Position numbers and translations under genes: made by a program. This document shows, one piece after another, positions 51,077 to 59,886 of a stretch of 64,000 bases of DNA. Where the stretch lies: the NCBI RefSeq assembly GCF_900638305.1, contig NZ_LR134506.1, positions 1,922,001 through 1,986,000 on the forward strand. The letters run 5' to 3'. The stretch's first letter is position 1; every line of letters begins with the position of its first letter. This stretch comes from Porphyromonas cangingivalis (GTDB lineage Bacteria; Bacteroidota; Bacteroidia; Bacteroidales; Porphyromonadaceae). The notes under the pieces were generated by a model. The model was not told the origin of the DNA and ran no database searches. It saw only the letters and a list, made by a program, of their open reading frames with translations.

Positions 51077-52501
51077 ATGACATATAACAAGGCATCAAGG
51101 AAGGCAGAAGAATTTATCTCTCACGAAGAGATATTGGCGACTCTCGCATTTGCCGAAGCCAACAAGGACAACAAAGCCATGATCGAGGCGATACTCGATA
51201 GGGCTATCGATGGTAAGGGACTGGATCACAGAGAGGCTATGCTCCTCTTGGAGTGTGAAGACGAAGCGTTGCAACAGCGTATGTTTTCCATCGCAAAGGA
51301 GATCAAGCAACGCCTCTATGGCAATCGTATCGTGATGTTTGCCCCCCTTTATCTTTCCAACTATTGTGTCAATGGCTGTACCTACTGCCCTTATCATGCC
51401 AAGAATAAGACCATCCCTCGTCGCAAGTTGACCCAAGATGAGATCCGTAAGGAGGTCATCGCCCTTCAGGATATGGGGCACAAGAGGCTGGCACTCGAGA
51501 TGGGTGAACACCCCAAACTCAACGACATGGACTATCTCTTGGAGTCCATCAAGACGATCTACGACATCAAGCACAAAAACGGTGCGATCCGCCGTGTCAA
51601 TGTGAACATCGCTGCGACGTCGGTCGAGAACTACCGCAAGCTCCATGAGGCCGGTATCGGTACTTATCTCCTTTTCCAGGAGACCTATCACCGCCCGACT
51701 TATGAGGCTCTTCACCCCACAGGCCCCAAGAGCGACTACATCTATCATACCGAAGCCATGGACAGAGCCATGGAAGGGGGCATCGATGATGTGGGTATCG
51801 GTGTGCTTTTCGGTCTTAATACCTATAAGTATGACTTCACCGGTCTGCTCATGCATGCCGAGCACCTCGAAGCGGTCTTTGGGGTCGGCCCTCACACGAT
51901 CAGTGTGCCTCGTATCTGTCCTGCCGACGACATCGACACTGCCGACTTCCCCAACTCCATCTCTGATGATATCTTCCGCCGTATCGTGGCGATCATCCGT
52001 ATCGCCGTGCCTTATACCGGTATGATCATTTCGACCAGAGAGAGCCAACAGTCTCGCGAGCGTGTCCTCGAAGTGGGAGTGTCTCAGCTCAGTGGCGGCT
52101 CACGTACCACCGTAGGAGGCTATGCCGTGGATACCGCTCCGGAGACTGACGAGACAGCACAGTTTGACCTCTCGGATACCCGCACGCTCGATGAGATCGC
52201 GGAGTGGCTGATTGACTTGGGTTATGTCCCCAGCTTCTGTACGGCTTGTTACCGTGAAGGGCGTACGGGCGATCGATTCATGGCACTCATCAAGAGCGGA
52301 CAGATCGCCAACTGCTGCGGTCCGAACGCCCTCATCACCCTTAAGGAGTATTTGGAGGACTATGCTTCGGCGAATACTAAGAAGAAGGGCGAAAAACTCA
52401 TCCTCAGTGGTCTCAAGATGATCCCCAACGAGAAGATACGTGCCAAGGCTGAGAAGAACCTCGGCGAGATCGAAGAAGGGAAGAGAGACTTCAGATTCTA
52501 A
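51077..52501 (+). CDS. hydG: [FeFe]-hydrogenase maturase HydG (radical SAM tyrosine lyase)
   Basis: 474 residues from the ATG at 51077 (a frame open to 51035 adds 14 unlikely residues). Radical-SAM cluster motif CVNGCTYC near 97 (C-x3-C-x2-C) and the HydG-specific C-terminal cysteines CTACYREGRTG and ANCCGPNA near 390-415, which hold the second 4Fe-4S with its dangler iron. It splits tyrosine to make CO and cyanide ligands of the H-cluster. It is followed 29 bases later by hydF; hydE is not adjacent. Confidence 0.96.
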   Translation: MTYNKASRKAEEFISHEEILATLAFAEANKDNKAMIEAILDRAIDGKGLDHREAMLLLECEDEALQQRMFSIAKEIKQRLYGNRIVMFAPLYLSNYCVNGCTYCPYHAKNKTIPRRKLTQDEIRKEVIALQDMGHKRLALEMGEHPKLNDMDYLLESIKTIYDIKHKNGAIRRVNVNIAATSVENYRKLHEAGIGTYLLFQETYHRPTYEALHPTGPKSDYIYHTEAMDRAMEGGIDDVGIGVLFGLNTYKYDFTGLLMHAEHLEAVFGVGPHTISVPRICPADDIDTADFPNSISDDIFRRIVAIIRIAVPYTGMIISTRESQQSRERVLEVGVSQLSGGSRTTVGGYAVDTAPETDETAQFDLSDTRTLDEIAEWLIDLGYVPSFCTACYREGRTGDRFMALIKSGQIANCCGPNALITLKEYLEDYASANTKKKGEKLILSGLKMIPNEKIRAKAEKNLGEIEEGKRDFRF

Positions 52502-52530
52502 AACACAACGACTTCGTTTACGCACGGCTT

Positions 52531-53727
52531 ATGTCACAGACTCCTCGTTCCGAACGCCTGCACATCGTCCTCTATGGGCGTACCAACAGTGGGAAGTCTT
52601 CCCTCATCAACGCCCTCACGGGGCAGGAGGTCTCCCTCGTCTCCGCCGTGGCAGGGACGACGACAGACCCGGTCTCCAAGGCTATGGAGGTCAAGGGGTT
52701 GGGAGCTTGTGTCCTTGTGGATACTGCGGGTTTTGACGACAGAGACGAGGCCCTCGGACAGCTCCGCATAGAGCGTACCAAGGGGACATTGAAGCTCGCT
52801 GACATCGCCATCCTTGTGTTGGCATCGGATGAGACAGATATCGAGGAGGAATGGGTGGAGGTCCTCAAAACCTCAAAGATACCCATCGTCACCGTCCTCA
52901 ACAAGGGTGATGTCCATACTTATGACGATGCGTTGAAAGCAAAGCTCAAGACCCTCACCGGACACCCACCCATCGTGGCGAGTGCGCACACAGGGATGGG
53001 GATCGAGGACTTGCGTAAGGCTCTGCACGAAGCGCATATCAAAGACGACGAGCGCACGATCACAGGCTCGCTCACGAAGGCCGGTGATACTGTCCTTCTC
53101 GTGATGCCACAGGATGCTGCCGCACCCAAAGGTCGACTCATCCTCCCTCAGGTTCAGACCATCAGAGAACTCCTTGATAAGGGTTGTATCTCCATCTCTT
53201 GTACTCCTGACACGATGCGACAAGCATTGAGTGCTTTGGCTCGTCCGCCACACCTCATCATCACAGACTCTCAGGCTTTCAAGGAGGTCTATGCTCTCAA
53301 ACCCGAAGGTAGCTTGCTGACCTCCTTCTCCGTCCTCTTTGCCGCTTACAAGGGGGACATCGACAATTTTGTCGAAGGGGCAAGAGCCATCGCTTCGCTC
53401 ACTCCGTCATCAAGAGTCCTCATCGCCGAGGCTTGCACACATGCTCCGGAGAGTGAAGACATCGGCACGGTCAAGATCCCCCGCCTTCTCCGTGGGCGCA
53501 TCGGCGCAGAGCTCCGCATCGATATGGTAGCAGGGAAAGATTTCCCCGACGACCTCACCCCCTACGATCTTGTCATCCATTGCGGTGCATGTATGTTTAC
53601 CCGTAAGATGGTCATGAGTCGCTCTGCCCAAGCCCAAGCCCAAAAAGTGCCGATGACCAACTACGGCATCACCCTCGCCTATCTCACAGGTATCCTCGAC
53701 AAGGTCTCTCTCCCCTCCAAGGAGTGA
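52531..53727 (+). CDS. hydF: [FeFe]-hydrogenase maturation GTPase HydF
   Basis: 398 residues. GTPase motifs: GRTNSGKSS (about 16-24), TTTDP (about 45), DTAGFDD (about 65) and NKGD (about 128). The C-terminal cluster-binding part has EACTHAPESED near 312 and HCGACMFTR near 352, the C-H-x-H-C-x-x-C set for the scaffold 4Fe-4S. It carries the 2Fe precursor to the hydrogenase. No hydrogenase structural gene is in the window. Confidence 0.95.
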   Translation: MSQTPRSERLHIVLYGRTNSGKSSLINALTGQEVSLVSAVAGTTTDPVSKAMEVKGLGACVLVDTAGFDDRDEALGQLRIERTKGTLKLADIAILVLASDETDIEEEWVEVLKTSKIPIVTVLNKGDVHTYDDALKAKLKTLTGHPPIVASAHTGMGIEDLRKALHEAHIKDDERTITGSLTKAGDTVLLVMPQDAAAPKGRLILPQVQTIRELLDKGCISISCTPDTMRQALSALARPPHLIITDSQAFKEVYALKPEGSLLTSFSVLFAAYKGDIDNFVEGARAIASLTPSSRVLIAEACTHAPESEDIGTVKIPRLLRGRIGAELRIDMVAGKDFPDDLTPYDLVIHCGACMFTRKMVMSRSAQAQAQKVPMTNYGITLAYLTGILDKVSLPSKE

Positions 53728-53742
53728 TGATTCTTCATTAAA

Positions 53743-55029
53743 TCAAGCTTCAGTGGATGGGACAAGGGGCTTGCAATATTCTTTATTGACGACTTTGTCT
53801 CTCATCCCTGCTTTGTCATTGAAATTACGTGAGAGGTTACGAACCAATTCGCTGTAATTATCTGATCCATCCTCTCGTTGGTGGTAATAGACTTTTACGG
53901 AGATACAGTTGCGATGCTCAAACAGTGTATTAAGCAATGTGCGGTCTGAGTTTCCACACGAATGTCCCATGATAACGACTTGGTATAGATCTGCTTCAAT
54001 GAAGCCCAACAGCTTCCGATAGTTACTTGTTTCATGGTAGTGGATAGACTTCATATTTTCCAGAAAATCGTTATCCTGTAGCTTTTCTATCCGTTTGTAA
54101 TCATCATCCAACTCATCCCCATAACCAAAAATGATAGGGTTGCTTTTGTCGTTAAGCTGTCCATGAATGTTGACAACCTCATAATCATCTTTGATATAAA
54201 AGAGATGTTCTGCAGTTGATGTATAGTTGAAATTTAGTGTCAATGTCTGTTTTGGAGTGAAGTGTCTTGTCCTGAATTTATAGTCTTTAATTGGGAGTAG
54301 TTGAAGAGGGATTCCTTCTGTTATATTCAAATATAGGTCTGTTTTGTACTGCTCCTCTTCTTTAAGATTAGCCTTCTTAATCTCCTGAATAATCAAGTCA
54401 TAAACTTTCTTTTGATTGCCATGAGCGATGTCATCCGGATTTATTATGCTATCAAAGGCTTTTTGAACGGATCTAAATGAAGTTGGTTTTACATCTTCTA
54501 CTATCTTCGTCAAATACTTTTCAAGTAACCTTTTCACTGCATTAAAATCTTTATTCAGTTCTTGCACTTTCTCATTCCGAACAAATGCATCACTTTCTGT
54601 AAGCAATTCTTTCAGCTTTTCATAGTATTCGTTTTCGATATCTACCCAGTTAGTAAGTGAACAACGACCAGAAATATGCTCGAAGAATTTGTTTTTGATG
54701 CTCAATTCAAATGACTCGTCGTAATGACTCTTCCGATGATTCAATATTGCAATGAACCTTTGCATATCGTATGAGCTTGAGCATGATTTAGGATACGAAG
54801 GATCTAATTTTTTGTTTCGTAGGTCATGAAAGACTTTGAATGAGAGAATTTCATCTTCGTAGGGTGTTGGATTGTGAGTTATGTTAAAGTGTTTATTGAG
54901 GAAATGTTTATAATTATCAAATATGTGATGAGAAATATCAGTCCAATAGCTGTCTATAAAGTCCTTATAGCCAGTTGCAAGTTTATGTGCCTTGTCAAAT
55001 CCGTTCCCTATGATAATAATTCTATTCAT
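53743..55029 (-). CDS. abiH: AbiH family abortive infection protein
   Basis: 428 residues. The start RIIIIGNGFDKAHKLATGYKDF is diagnostic of AbiH proteins, and ITEGIPLQLLP, TLNFNYTSTAEHLFY and VVIMGHSCGNSDRTLLNTLFEH are later conserved blocks. AbiH blocks phage growth in lactococci; mechanism unknown. The gene is much AT-richer than hydF and fits a transferred cargo gene inserted between the hydGF operon and 55434. It has a near-consensus box (CATCTTTG) at 55054-55061. Confidence 0.85.
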   Translation of the reverse strand: MNRIIIIGNGFDKAHKLATGYKDFIDSYWTDISHHIFDNYKHFLNKHFNITHNPTPYEDEILSFKVFHDLRNKKLDPSYPKSCSSSYDMQRFIAILNHRKSHYDESFELSIKNKFFEHISGRCSLTNWVDIENEYYEKLKELLTESDAFVRNEKVQELNKDFNAVKRLLEKYLTKIVEDVKPTSFRSVQKAFDSIINPDDIAHGNQKKVYDLIIQEIKKANLKEEEQYKTDLYLNITEGIPLQLLPIKDYKFRTRHFTPKQTLTLNFNYTSTAEHLFYIKDDYEVVNIHGQLNDKSNPIIFGYGDELDDDYKRIEKLQDNDFLENMKSIHYHETSNYRKLLGFIEADLYQVVIMGHSCGNSDRTLLNTLFEHRNCISVKVYYHQREDGSDNYSELVRNLSRNFNDKAGMRDKVVNKEYCKPLVPSTEA

Positions 55030-55433
55030 AAATTAGATTTTTGTTTTATCTAACAAAGATGTGTTTCCAAAAAATGCACACAAATGTAATCTAAAATGGG
55101 GAAATTTCAGGAGAATGTCTGAAACTTCAAAGCTGATTTATGAGGTTTTATGTTACTTGTCTGCTTGTTATTTATTTCGCTTAGGGAAAAATGTGAGATG
55201 ACCATGCAAAGGGCTTGCGTAGCTCTATTCTTTGGTGTTCTTTTTATAAGGATTTTGAATTAATTATTGTAAATGCCTATATTCATATTGAACAAAGAAT
55301 TTTGTTATTTGCTTTTAATCGAGAAAGATCGACGGATGTTGCTTGTCTTTCCTTTTTTAACAGCCATGGACGTGAAGAATTGGCATATATTTTGTACTTT
55401 TGGATGTTGTAACATCTTAGATTAGGTAGGGAC
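55030..55433. other. AT-rich intergenic region after abiH start
   Basis: 404 AT-rich bases. A -7-like TACATTTG (minus, 55081-55088) may serve abiH and TACTTTTG (plus, 55395-55402) the HU/SPOR gene. A 65-codon frame at 55215-55412 has no support. No other feature seen. Confidence 0.5.
55395..55402 (+). promoter_or_regulatory. -7 promoter box of the HU/SPOR gene
   Basis: TACTTTTG, 31 bases before the start codon at 55434. No clear -33. Confidence 0.5.
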
Positions 55434-56444
55434 ATGAGACGACTTATCAGACATATCGAGCAGGCACTCTATACGCATGAGTGTGTCGTGGTACCGGGAT
55501 TCGGCGCTTTCATCAAGCATCGGGTCTCGTCTTCATTGGATGAAGGCAAGGGATTGATCTTTCCCGGACACTTTGCGTTGTCGTTCAATTCGGCAGTGCA
55601 ACAGAATGATGGCATCCTTGTCGGCAGTTACAGCGATGCTTTTGCGATGAGTTATAAACGTGCGCTTGCGCTACTTGAAAAGGATGTCGAAGAACTTCGT
55701 GCAAGTCTTCGCTCATCTTCGGTGGTGAGCCTTGGTAGTGTCGGTCGTCTCTCGATGGATAAGAGTGGGGAGCGTGTCTCGTTCTTCCCTAATCCTGATC
55801 ATCCGTTCTCTATCTCTCACTATGGACTTACGCCGGTAGCACAGTTGCCTACCTTGAGCCATGCAATCCCTGCTTTGGGCGATAATGTGATGCCAACTCG
55901 TCGTGAGGGGGTGTACTATCTGCCTATTCATGTTAAGGGGCTTAAGTATGGAGTGGCTGCGGCTGCGCTTTTGGCGATGACATGGTTCATCCCCACAAAA
56001 ACAATCTCTTTGCCCGAGGATAGCTATAGTGCCGGCTTCTTCACCTCCATGCTGGACAAAAACTCGACGACCGTGGAGGCTGGTGCCGTGAGTGCTACCT
56101 CTGCGGGAGAGACAATCATTGCTCCGGTTCAGATGGCACAACCTTCAAGAGAAGCGACAGACGCGGCTACTTTGGCCGGTCTGCCTCTTGTGACAGAGGT
56201 CAAGGATAAAGTCAAGCATTTTGTTGTTGTTGCGACCTACAAAACCGGCTCCGGAGTGGAGAAGCATATGGAGTACAACGACCTTTCGATGTTCGAAGGG
56301 GCGGGAGTCCTTCGTACAGATAACAGCAACTACAAGATCTACGTGGCGGCATTCGAGACCATGGAGGAGGCAGTAGCGTACTCCAACACCACACTCAAAG
56401 AGATCAACGGCAATCTCTCTGCGTGGGTGTACAAGGCGAAGTAA
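55434..56444 (+). CDS. CCDC81-type HU-like, membrane and SPOR domain protein
   Basis: 336 residues: two CCDC81-like prokaryotic HU domains at the N-terminus (IEQALYTHECVVVPGFGAF near 8; the second around 55-125 with VVSLGSVGRLSMDKSG), one membrane helix near 183 (GVAAAALLAMTWFIP), a Thr/Ala-rich linker, and a C-terminal SPOR domain (FVVVATYKTGSG to NLSAWVYKAK). SPOR binds denuded peptidoglycan at division sites, and the HU part would face the cytoplasm and may bind DNA, so the protein could link nucleoid and septum. Own -7 box upstream. Confidence 0.88.
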   Translation: MRRLIRHIEQALYTHECVVVPGFGAFIKHRVSSSLDEGKGLIFPGHFALSFNSAVQQNDGILVGSYSDAFAMSYKRALALLEKDVEELRASLRSSSVVSLGSVGRLSMDKSGERVSFFPNPDHPFSISHYGLTPVAQLPTLSHAIPALGDNVMPTRREGVYYLPIHVKGLKYGVAAAALLAMTWFIPTKTISLPEDSYSAGFFTSMLDKNSTTVEAGAVSATSAGETIIAPVQMAQPSREATDAATLAGLPLVTEVKDKVKHFVVVATYKTGSGVEKHMEYNDLSMFEGAGVLRTDNSNYKIYVAAFETMEEAVAYSNTTLKEINGNLSAWVYKAK

Positions 56445-56494
56445 AAAGTGCTTGCTTTTTGCTTTTTCTCAGACAACATTCATACGCATAAATT

Positions 56495-56896
56495 ATGGTA
56501 GACATATTTTTTTCGAACCCGATTATATTGTTGGGCGCATTGCTCGTAGTCTTACTTGTCCTTTTTGTCTTGCTCAGGAGGGCGAAGAGCTCCTCGGATG
56601 AGAGTGAGGTGAAAATGTGTAGCAAAGGGGGAGGTTGTTGTGGTGGTGCCAACTGTCACAAGAAGCATCCGGACACGCCCAAGATCATCTACTATGATGA
56701 TCACGAACTGGATAGGTTTTCAGGTCGTGAAGCAGGTAGCTATACTGCGGCCGAAAAGACTGAATTTATCGAGGTCTATGACACCTTGCTGTCCTCAGAC
56801 CGACTTGGTTGGCTCGAAAGTCTTCAACTTCGGGGGATCGTCTTGCCCGAAGATTTAGGAGCCCGAATAAAAGCAGAAATGCCGCTCGGTAAGTAA
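56495..56896 (+). CDS. Small membrane protein with Cys-rich motif
   Basis: 133 residues: one N-terminal membrane helix (IILLGALLVVLLVLFVLLRR), then CSKGGGCCGGANCHKKH at about 42-58, a dense Cys/His cluster that could bind a metal or an iron-sulfur centre, then an acidic helical part ending LPEDLGARIKAEMP. It is 13 bases before the metal ABC permease and in the same operon. I do not recognise a named family; a metal-delivery role is suggested by motif and place only. Confidence 0.75.
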   Translation: MVDIFFSNPIILLGALLVVLLVLFVLLRRAKSSSDESEVKMCSKGGGCCGGANCHKKHPDTPKIIYYDDHELDRFSGREAGSYTAAEKTEFIEVYDTLLSSDRLGWLESLQLRGIVLPEDLGARIKAEMPLGK

Positions 56897-56909
56897 GAAC
56901 AAGGGACTT

Positions 56910-57728
56910 ATGTCGATACTCGAATACAGCTTCTTCACTTACTCGGCACTCGCTGTACTGTTGACCGCAATAGCGACAGGACTCATCGGTAGTTATGTCG
57001 TCGTCCGTCGTATGGTATTCATCGCAGGTGGAGTGACGCACAGTTCGTTTGCCGGGCTGGGGTTGGGCTTCTTCTTGGGGCAGTCTCCCTTACTCTATGC
57101 GATGATAGCAGCCATATTTAGCGGTTTGGGGGTAGAGGTTGTGGCCGACCGGGGGAAGGTGCGTGAAGACTCTGCCATTGCAGCGGTATGGTCGCTGGGT
57201 ATGGCCATCGGAGTCCTATTCACTTTCATGACACCGGGATATACACCCGGGCTGAATGCCTTCCTTTTCGGGAATATCCTGCTTATCAGTCGCTTGGATC
57301 TGATCATGCTGGGGACTTTCGTTGCGGTGAGTATTCCCGCCGTAATGTACTTTTACAATCCTCTCTTACTGGTGTCCTTTGATCCCGAGTACGGTCGTAC
57401 AAGGGGACTCAATGTCCGTCTCTATCGTGTGGCGTTGATGGTGTGGATCTGTATAGGCATTGTATTGAGTATCCGTGTGATGGGTATCATGATGCTGATG
57501 AGTATGCTCACCCTGCCACAAATGACGATCAACCTTTTTACCTCCAACTTCAAGAAGTTGCTCATCGGTTCGTCGGTACTCAGCATCCTTTCGGGGATCT
57601 GTGCCCTCATCGGGAGTTATGTCCTCAATCTGCCTACCGGCGCATTCTCTATCTTATTGCTCACTATTGTCTTTGTCGTCGCCAAAGGGACACGTACCCT
57701 GAGCCAACGACGTCTGGCACAACAGTGA
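56910..57728 (+). CDS. Metal ABC transporter permease (ZnuB/TroC family)
   Basis: 272 residues with eight to nine hydrophobic segments and the family core RRMVFIAGGVTHSSFAGLGLG near 30 and LRVMGIMML-like SIRVMGIMMLMSMLTLPQ near 185. It is the membrane part of a zinc, manganese or iron importer. The usual ATPase and substrate-binding genes are not adjacent, so partners must be encoded elsewhere. Its stop overlaps the GTG start of the next gene (GTGA). Confidence 0.92.
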   Translation: MSILEYSFFTYSALAVLLTAIATGLIGSYVVVRRMVFIAGGVTHSSFAGLGLGFFLGQSPLLYAMIAAIFSGLGVEVVADRGKVREDSAIAAVWSLGMAIGVLFTFMTPGYTPGLNAFLFGNILLISRLDLIMLGTFVAVSIPAVMYFYNPLLLVSFDPEYGRTRGLNVRLYRVALMVWICIGIVLSIRVMGIMMLMSMLTLPQMTINLFTSNFKKLLIGSSVLSILSGICALIGSYVLNLPTGAFSILLLTIVFVVAKGTRTLSQRRLAQQ

Positions 57729-59137
57729 GAAAGGCTTCTTTTTTTCTCTTTTTAGTTGGCACCATAGGTGCGGTGATTGCTTGTAGCAGCAGTCGCTTGG
57801 GCAGAGAGTTTCGTCGCATCAATGCCTATCATGCGTTCCGACAAGAAGCCAAGCACGCAACAAACGTCTTCTATACCCACCTCCCTCTTTCCTCGGGAGG
57901 GGATAGTATTTTGCCACCTTTGACTCTGACTTATTTTGCTCATGAAGGGAAACGAGAAGCCGAAGGGCTCTTGATACAAGCTCTTGATACAAGCCAAGAG
58001 TATCTGAAGGGGCAAGCAAAACAAGAGCACGGCATCCCAAAAGAGGCGATCGCCGAGGTTCGGGCTGTGTGGAAAGGCAGACAAGAACTTTTGCTTCTAC
58101 TCGGAGACATGAAGCGATTGGAGGCCGAGTGTCGTTTCTGTCTGTCGCACTATGAGGACAGCACACTCCGTCGGATATCTTATAAGCACTTAATCTCAGC
58201 TCTTTCGGCTCAAGGAAAGGTCACCGAGGCAGAGATGCTTCTCGATCAACATGATCGAACAAGCTTTGGGGCACGAGACTCCCTCATATTACGAACTTAT
58301 CTGGAGATGGTGAGAGAAAATTATCCATCGGCAACCAAAGGACTTCGGCAACTACTCTCAGCCTCAGATCTTACCCGATATGAGAGAGCTGTCCTACTGA
58401 GGCGACAAGCGGACTTTGCAAAAAGGAACAACAATATGCCTCTTGCGACAGAAAGCCTGGAGTCCCTCAAATCGCTACTGTCACTCAAAAATCAAAAGGA
58501 GTATATCTGTATCGAACTATGGACACTTGCTCCGACGAAGGAGAAGTCCGGAGATATAACACGATGGGTTGAGGAGACAACCGATAGGAGCTCTCTTCGG
58601 ATGGATGCGGTGCGACAGCTGAGAGACTTAGCCTATAATGAGGGTGATCTCTATAAAGCCTTACTCTTGCATGAAAAAGCAGGCTTGAGGGATAGAGGCG
58701 TCCAAGGTCTAAGAGACAGCCTTCGGTATACCGCTCTGTCTCGTATCAAACCGGACTTGGAGACAATACATAGATATGAGCACCCGTCTCTTTTCAAGAG
58801 GGGAAAGAAATACGACACCGACACTCGGAATGACATTGAGGATAGACAAGAGGATCGTCGTAGCTTCAGAGAGATTTGGGGGAATATCCCCGAGCACGAT
58901 TTTTGGGCAATGAATTCGGATCAACCTGCGTTCAGTGGACTGTCCTTATCTGTACTGAAAAACTCAAAAGGAGTCTCTGTCGAGTCTTATCAAAACGCTC
59001 TTATCCGCGTCGCATTGACTTGCATCGAACTCCTCTCTGACTCTGAACAAGCTCGTGCTTATCTTGACAAGTGTATCAGGATAAACCCGAAGTCATCCGA
59101 GGGACTGTATGCTTCCGAACTATTGAGTCGTATTTGA
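57725..59137 (+). CDS. Helical-repeat (TPR-like) lipoprotein
   Basis: 470 residues from the GTG at 57725, which overlaps the permease stop by 4 bases; the start gives a clean lipoprotein leader (RKASFFLFLVGTIGAVIAC). The rest is almost all amphipathic helices with repeat-like pairs (e.g. LLIQALDTSQEYLKGQA, LRDLAYNEGDLYKALLLHEK, LSDSEQARAYLDKCIRINPK) typical of TPR or Sel1-like solenoids. Such Bacteroidota lipoproteins often serve as scaffolds. No family name is safe. The alternative longer frame reaching back to 57443 overlaps the permease and is spurious. Confidence 0.75.
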   Translation: MRKASFFLFLVGTIGAVIACSSSRLGREFRRINAYHAFRQEAKHATNVFYTHLPLSSGGDSILPPLTLTYFAHEGKREAEGLLIQALDTSQEYLKGQAKQEHGIPKEAIAEVRAVWKGRQELLLLLGDMKRLEAECRFCLSHYEDSTLRRISYKHLISALSAQGKVTEAEMLLDQHDRTSFGARDSLILRTYLEMVRENYPSATKGLRQLLSASDLTRYERAVLLRRQADFAKRNNNMPLATESLESLKSLLSLKNQKEYICIELWTLAPTKEKSGDITRWVEETTDRSSLRMDAVRQLRDLAYNEGDLYKALLLHEKAGLRDRGVQGLRDSLRYTALSRIKPDLETIHRYEHPSLFKRGKKYDTDTRNDIEDRQEDRRSFREIWGNIPEHDFWAMNSDQPAFSGLSLSVLKNSKGVSVESYQNALIRVALTCIELLSDSEQARAYLDKCIRINPKSSEGLYASELLSRI

Positions 59138-59297
59138 CACAGGCTCCAAATGGGGTGATAGCCGGGGCGAAGGTCAACTTTTTGGGCATTTCATTTGTTT
59201 TTTCCTTGTGTGAGCTTCTTATGAAAACCCTCTTTGATACACTCAGACTTCATCGTGAGGGCTACTACAGACACTGCTCAGGCCGAAGATATTTGTG

Positions 59298-59305
59298 TAT
59301 ATTTG
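59298..59305 (+). promoter_or_regulatory. -7 promoter box of the thioredoxin gene
   Basis: TATATTTG, 59 bases before the start codon. No clear -33. Confidence 0.45.
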
Positions 59306-59364
59306 TGCTACGGGATAGTCCACAGAGCCATCCCGACAATCAAAACTTTTAAAACGATTCAATC

Positions 59365-59841
59365 ATGACAAAGAAACTAACTACTCTATTTGCTACTCTT
59401 GCTGTTGTACTTGTAGCTGGTTTTGCATACTTGCAATATAATAACGATGCTATTGCGGCAGTGCCTCCGGGTGAAGCGGGCGAGGGAGACCTCATCGAAA
59501 TCAATACCAAACAGTTCAAAGAACTCATCTATGACTTCGATAGCAACGAGATCGTGTACAAGGGGGACAAGCCTTGTATCGTGGACTTCTACGCTACATG
59601 GTGCGGCCCTTGCAAGGTACTAAAGCCTCGCCTCAAAGAAATTGCGAAGCAGTATGCAGGTAAGATTTATGTATATACAATAGATGTAGACAAGAACCCT
59701 ATCCCAACCCAACTTATGGGCGTAAGAGCGATGCCTACGACATTCATGATCCCAATGAAAGGTAAGGGTGTGAAGAATGAAGGTGCTCTCTCCTATAAGC
59801 AACTCGAAGAGGCTGTGGAGAAGATGCTCGCTACGGAGTGA
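59365..59841 (+). CDS. Exported thioredoxin-fold protein
   Basis: 158 residues with an N-terminal membrane segment or signal (LFATLAVVLVAGFAYLQY) and a thioredoxin domain with the active site FYATWCGPCKVLKPRL near residue 74-89 and the cis-Pro AMPTTFMIP near 122. It should act as a thiol reductase or oxidase in the periplasm, for example on exported proteins or cytochromes. It is monocistronic. Confidence 0.92.
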   Translation: MTKKLTTLFATLAVVLVAGFAYLQYNNDAIAAVPPGEAGEGDLIEINTKQFKELIYDFDSNEIVYKGDKPCIVDFYATWCGPCKVLKPRLKEIAKQYAGKIYVYTIDVDKNPIPTQLMGVRAMPTTFMIPMKGKGVKNEGALSYKQLEEAVEKMLATE

Positions 59842-59886
59842 TCTTTCCATAGCATGAACGGGCTATTGTCACTGTAACAATAATAA

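Noticed and set aside
55215-55412. Possible 65-residue gene in the AT-rich gap before the HU/SPOR gene
   Set aside because: No start signal, overlaps the -7 box at 55395, and looks like chance in AT-rich DNA.
57443-57724. Upstream extension of the TPR-like lipoprotein
   Set aside because: It lies inside the ABC permease gene in another frame; the GTG at 57725 gives a proper lipoprotein leader.
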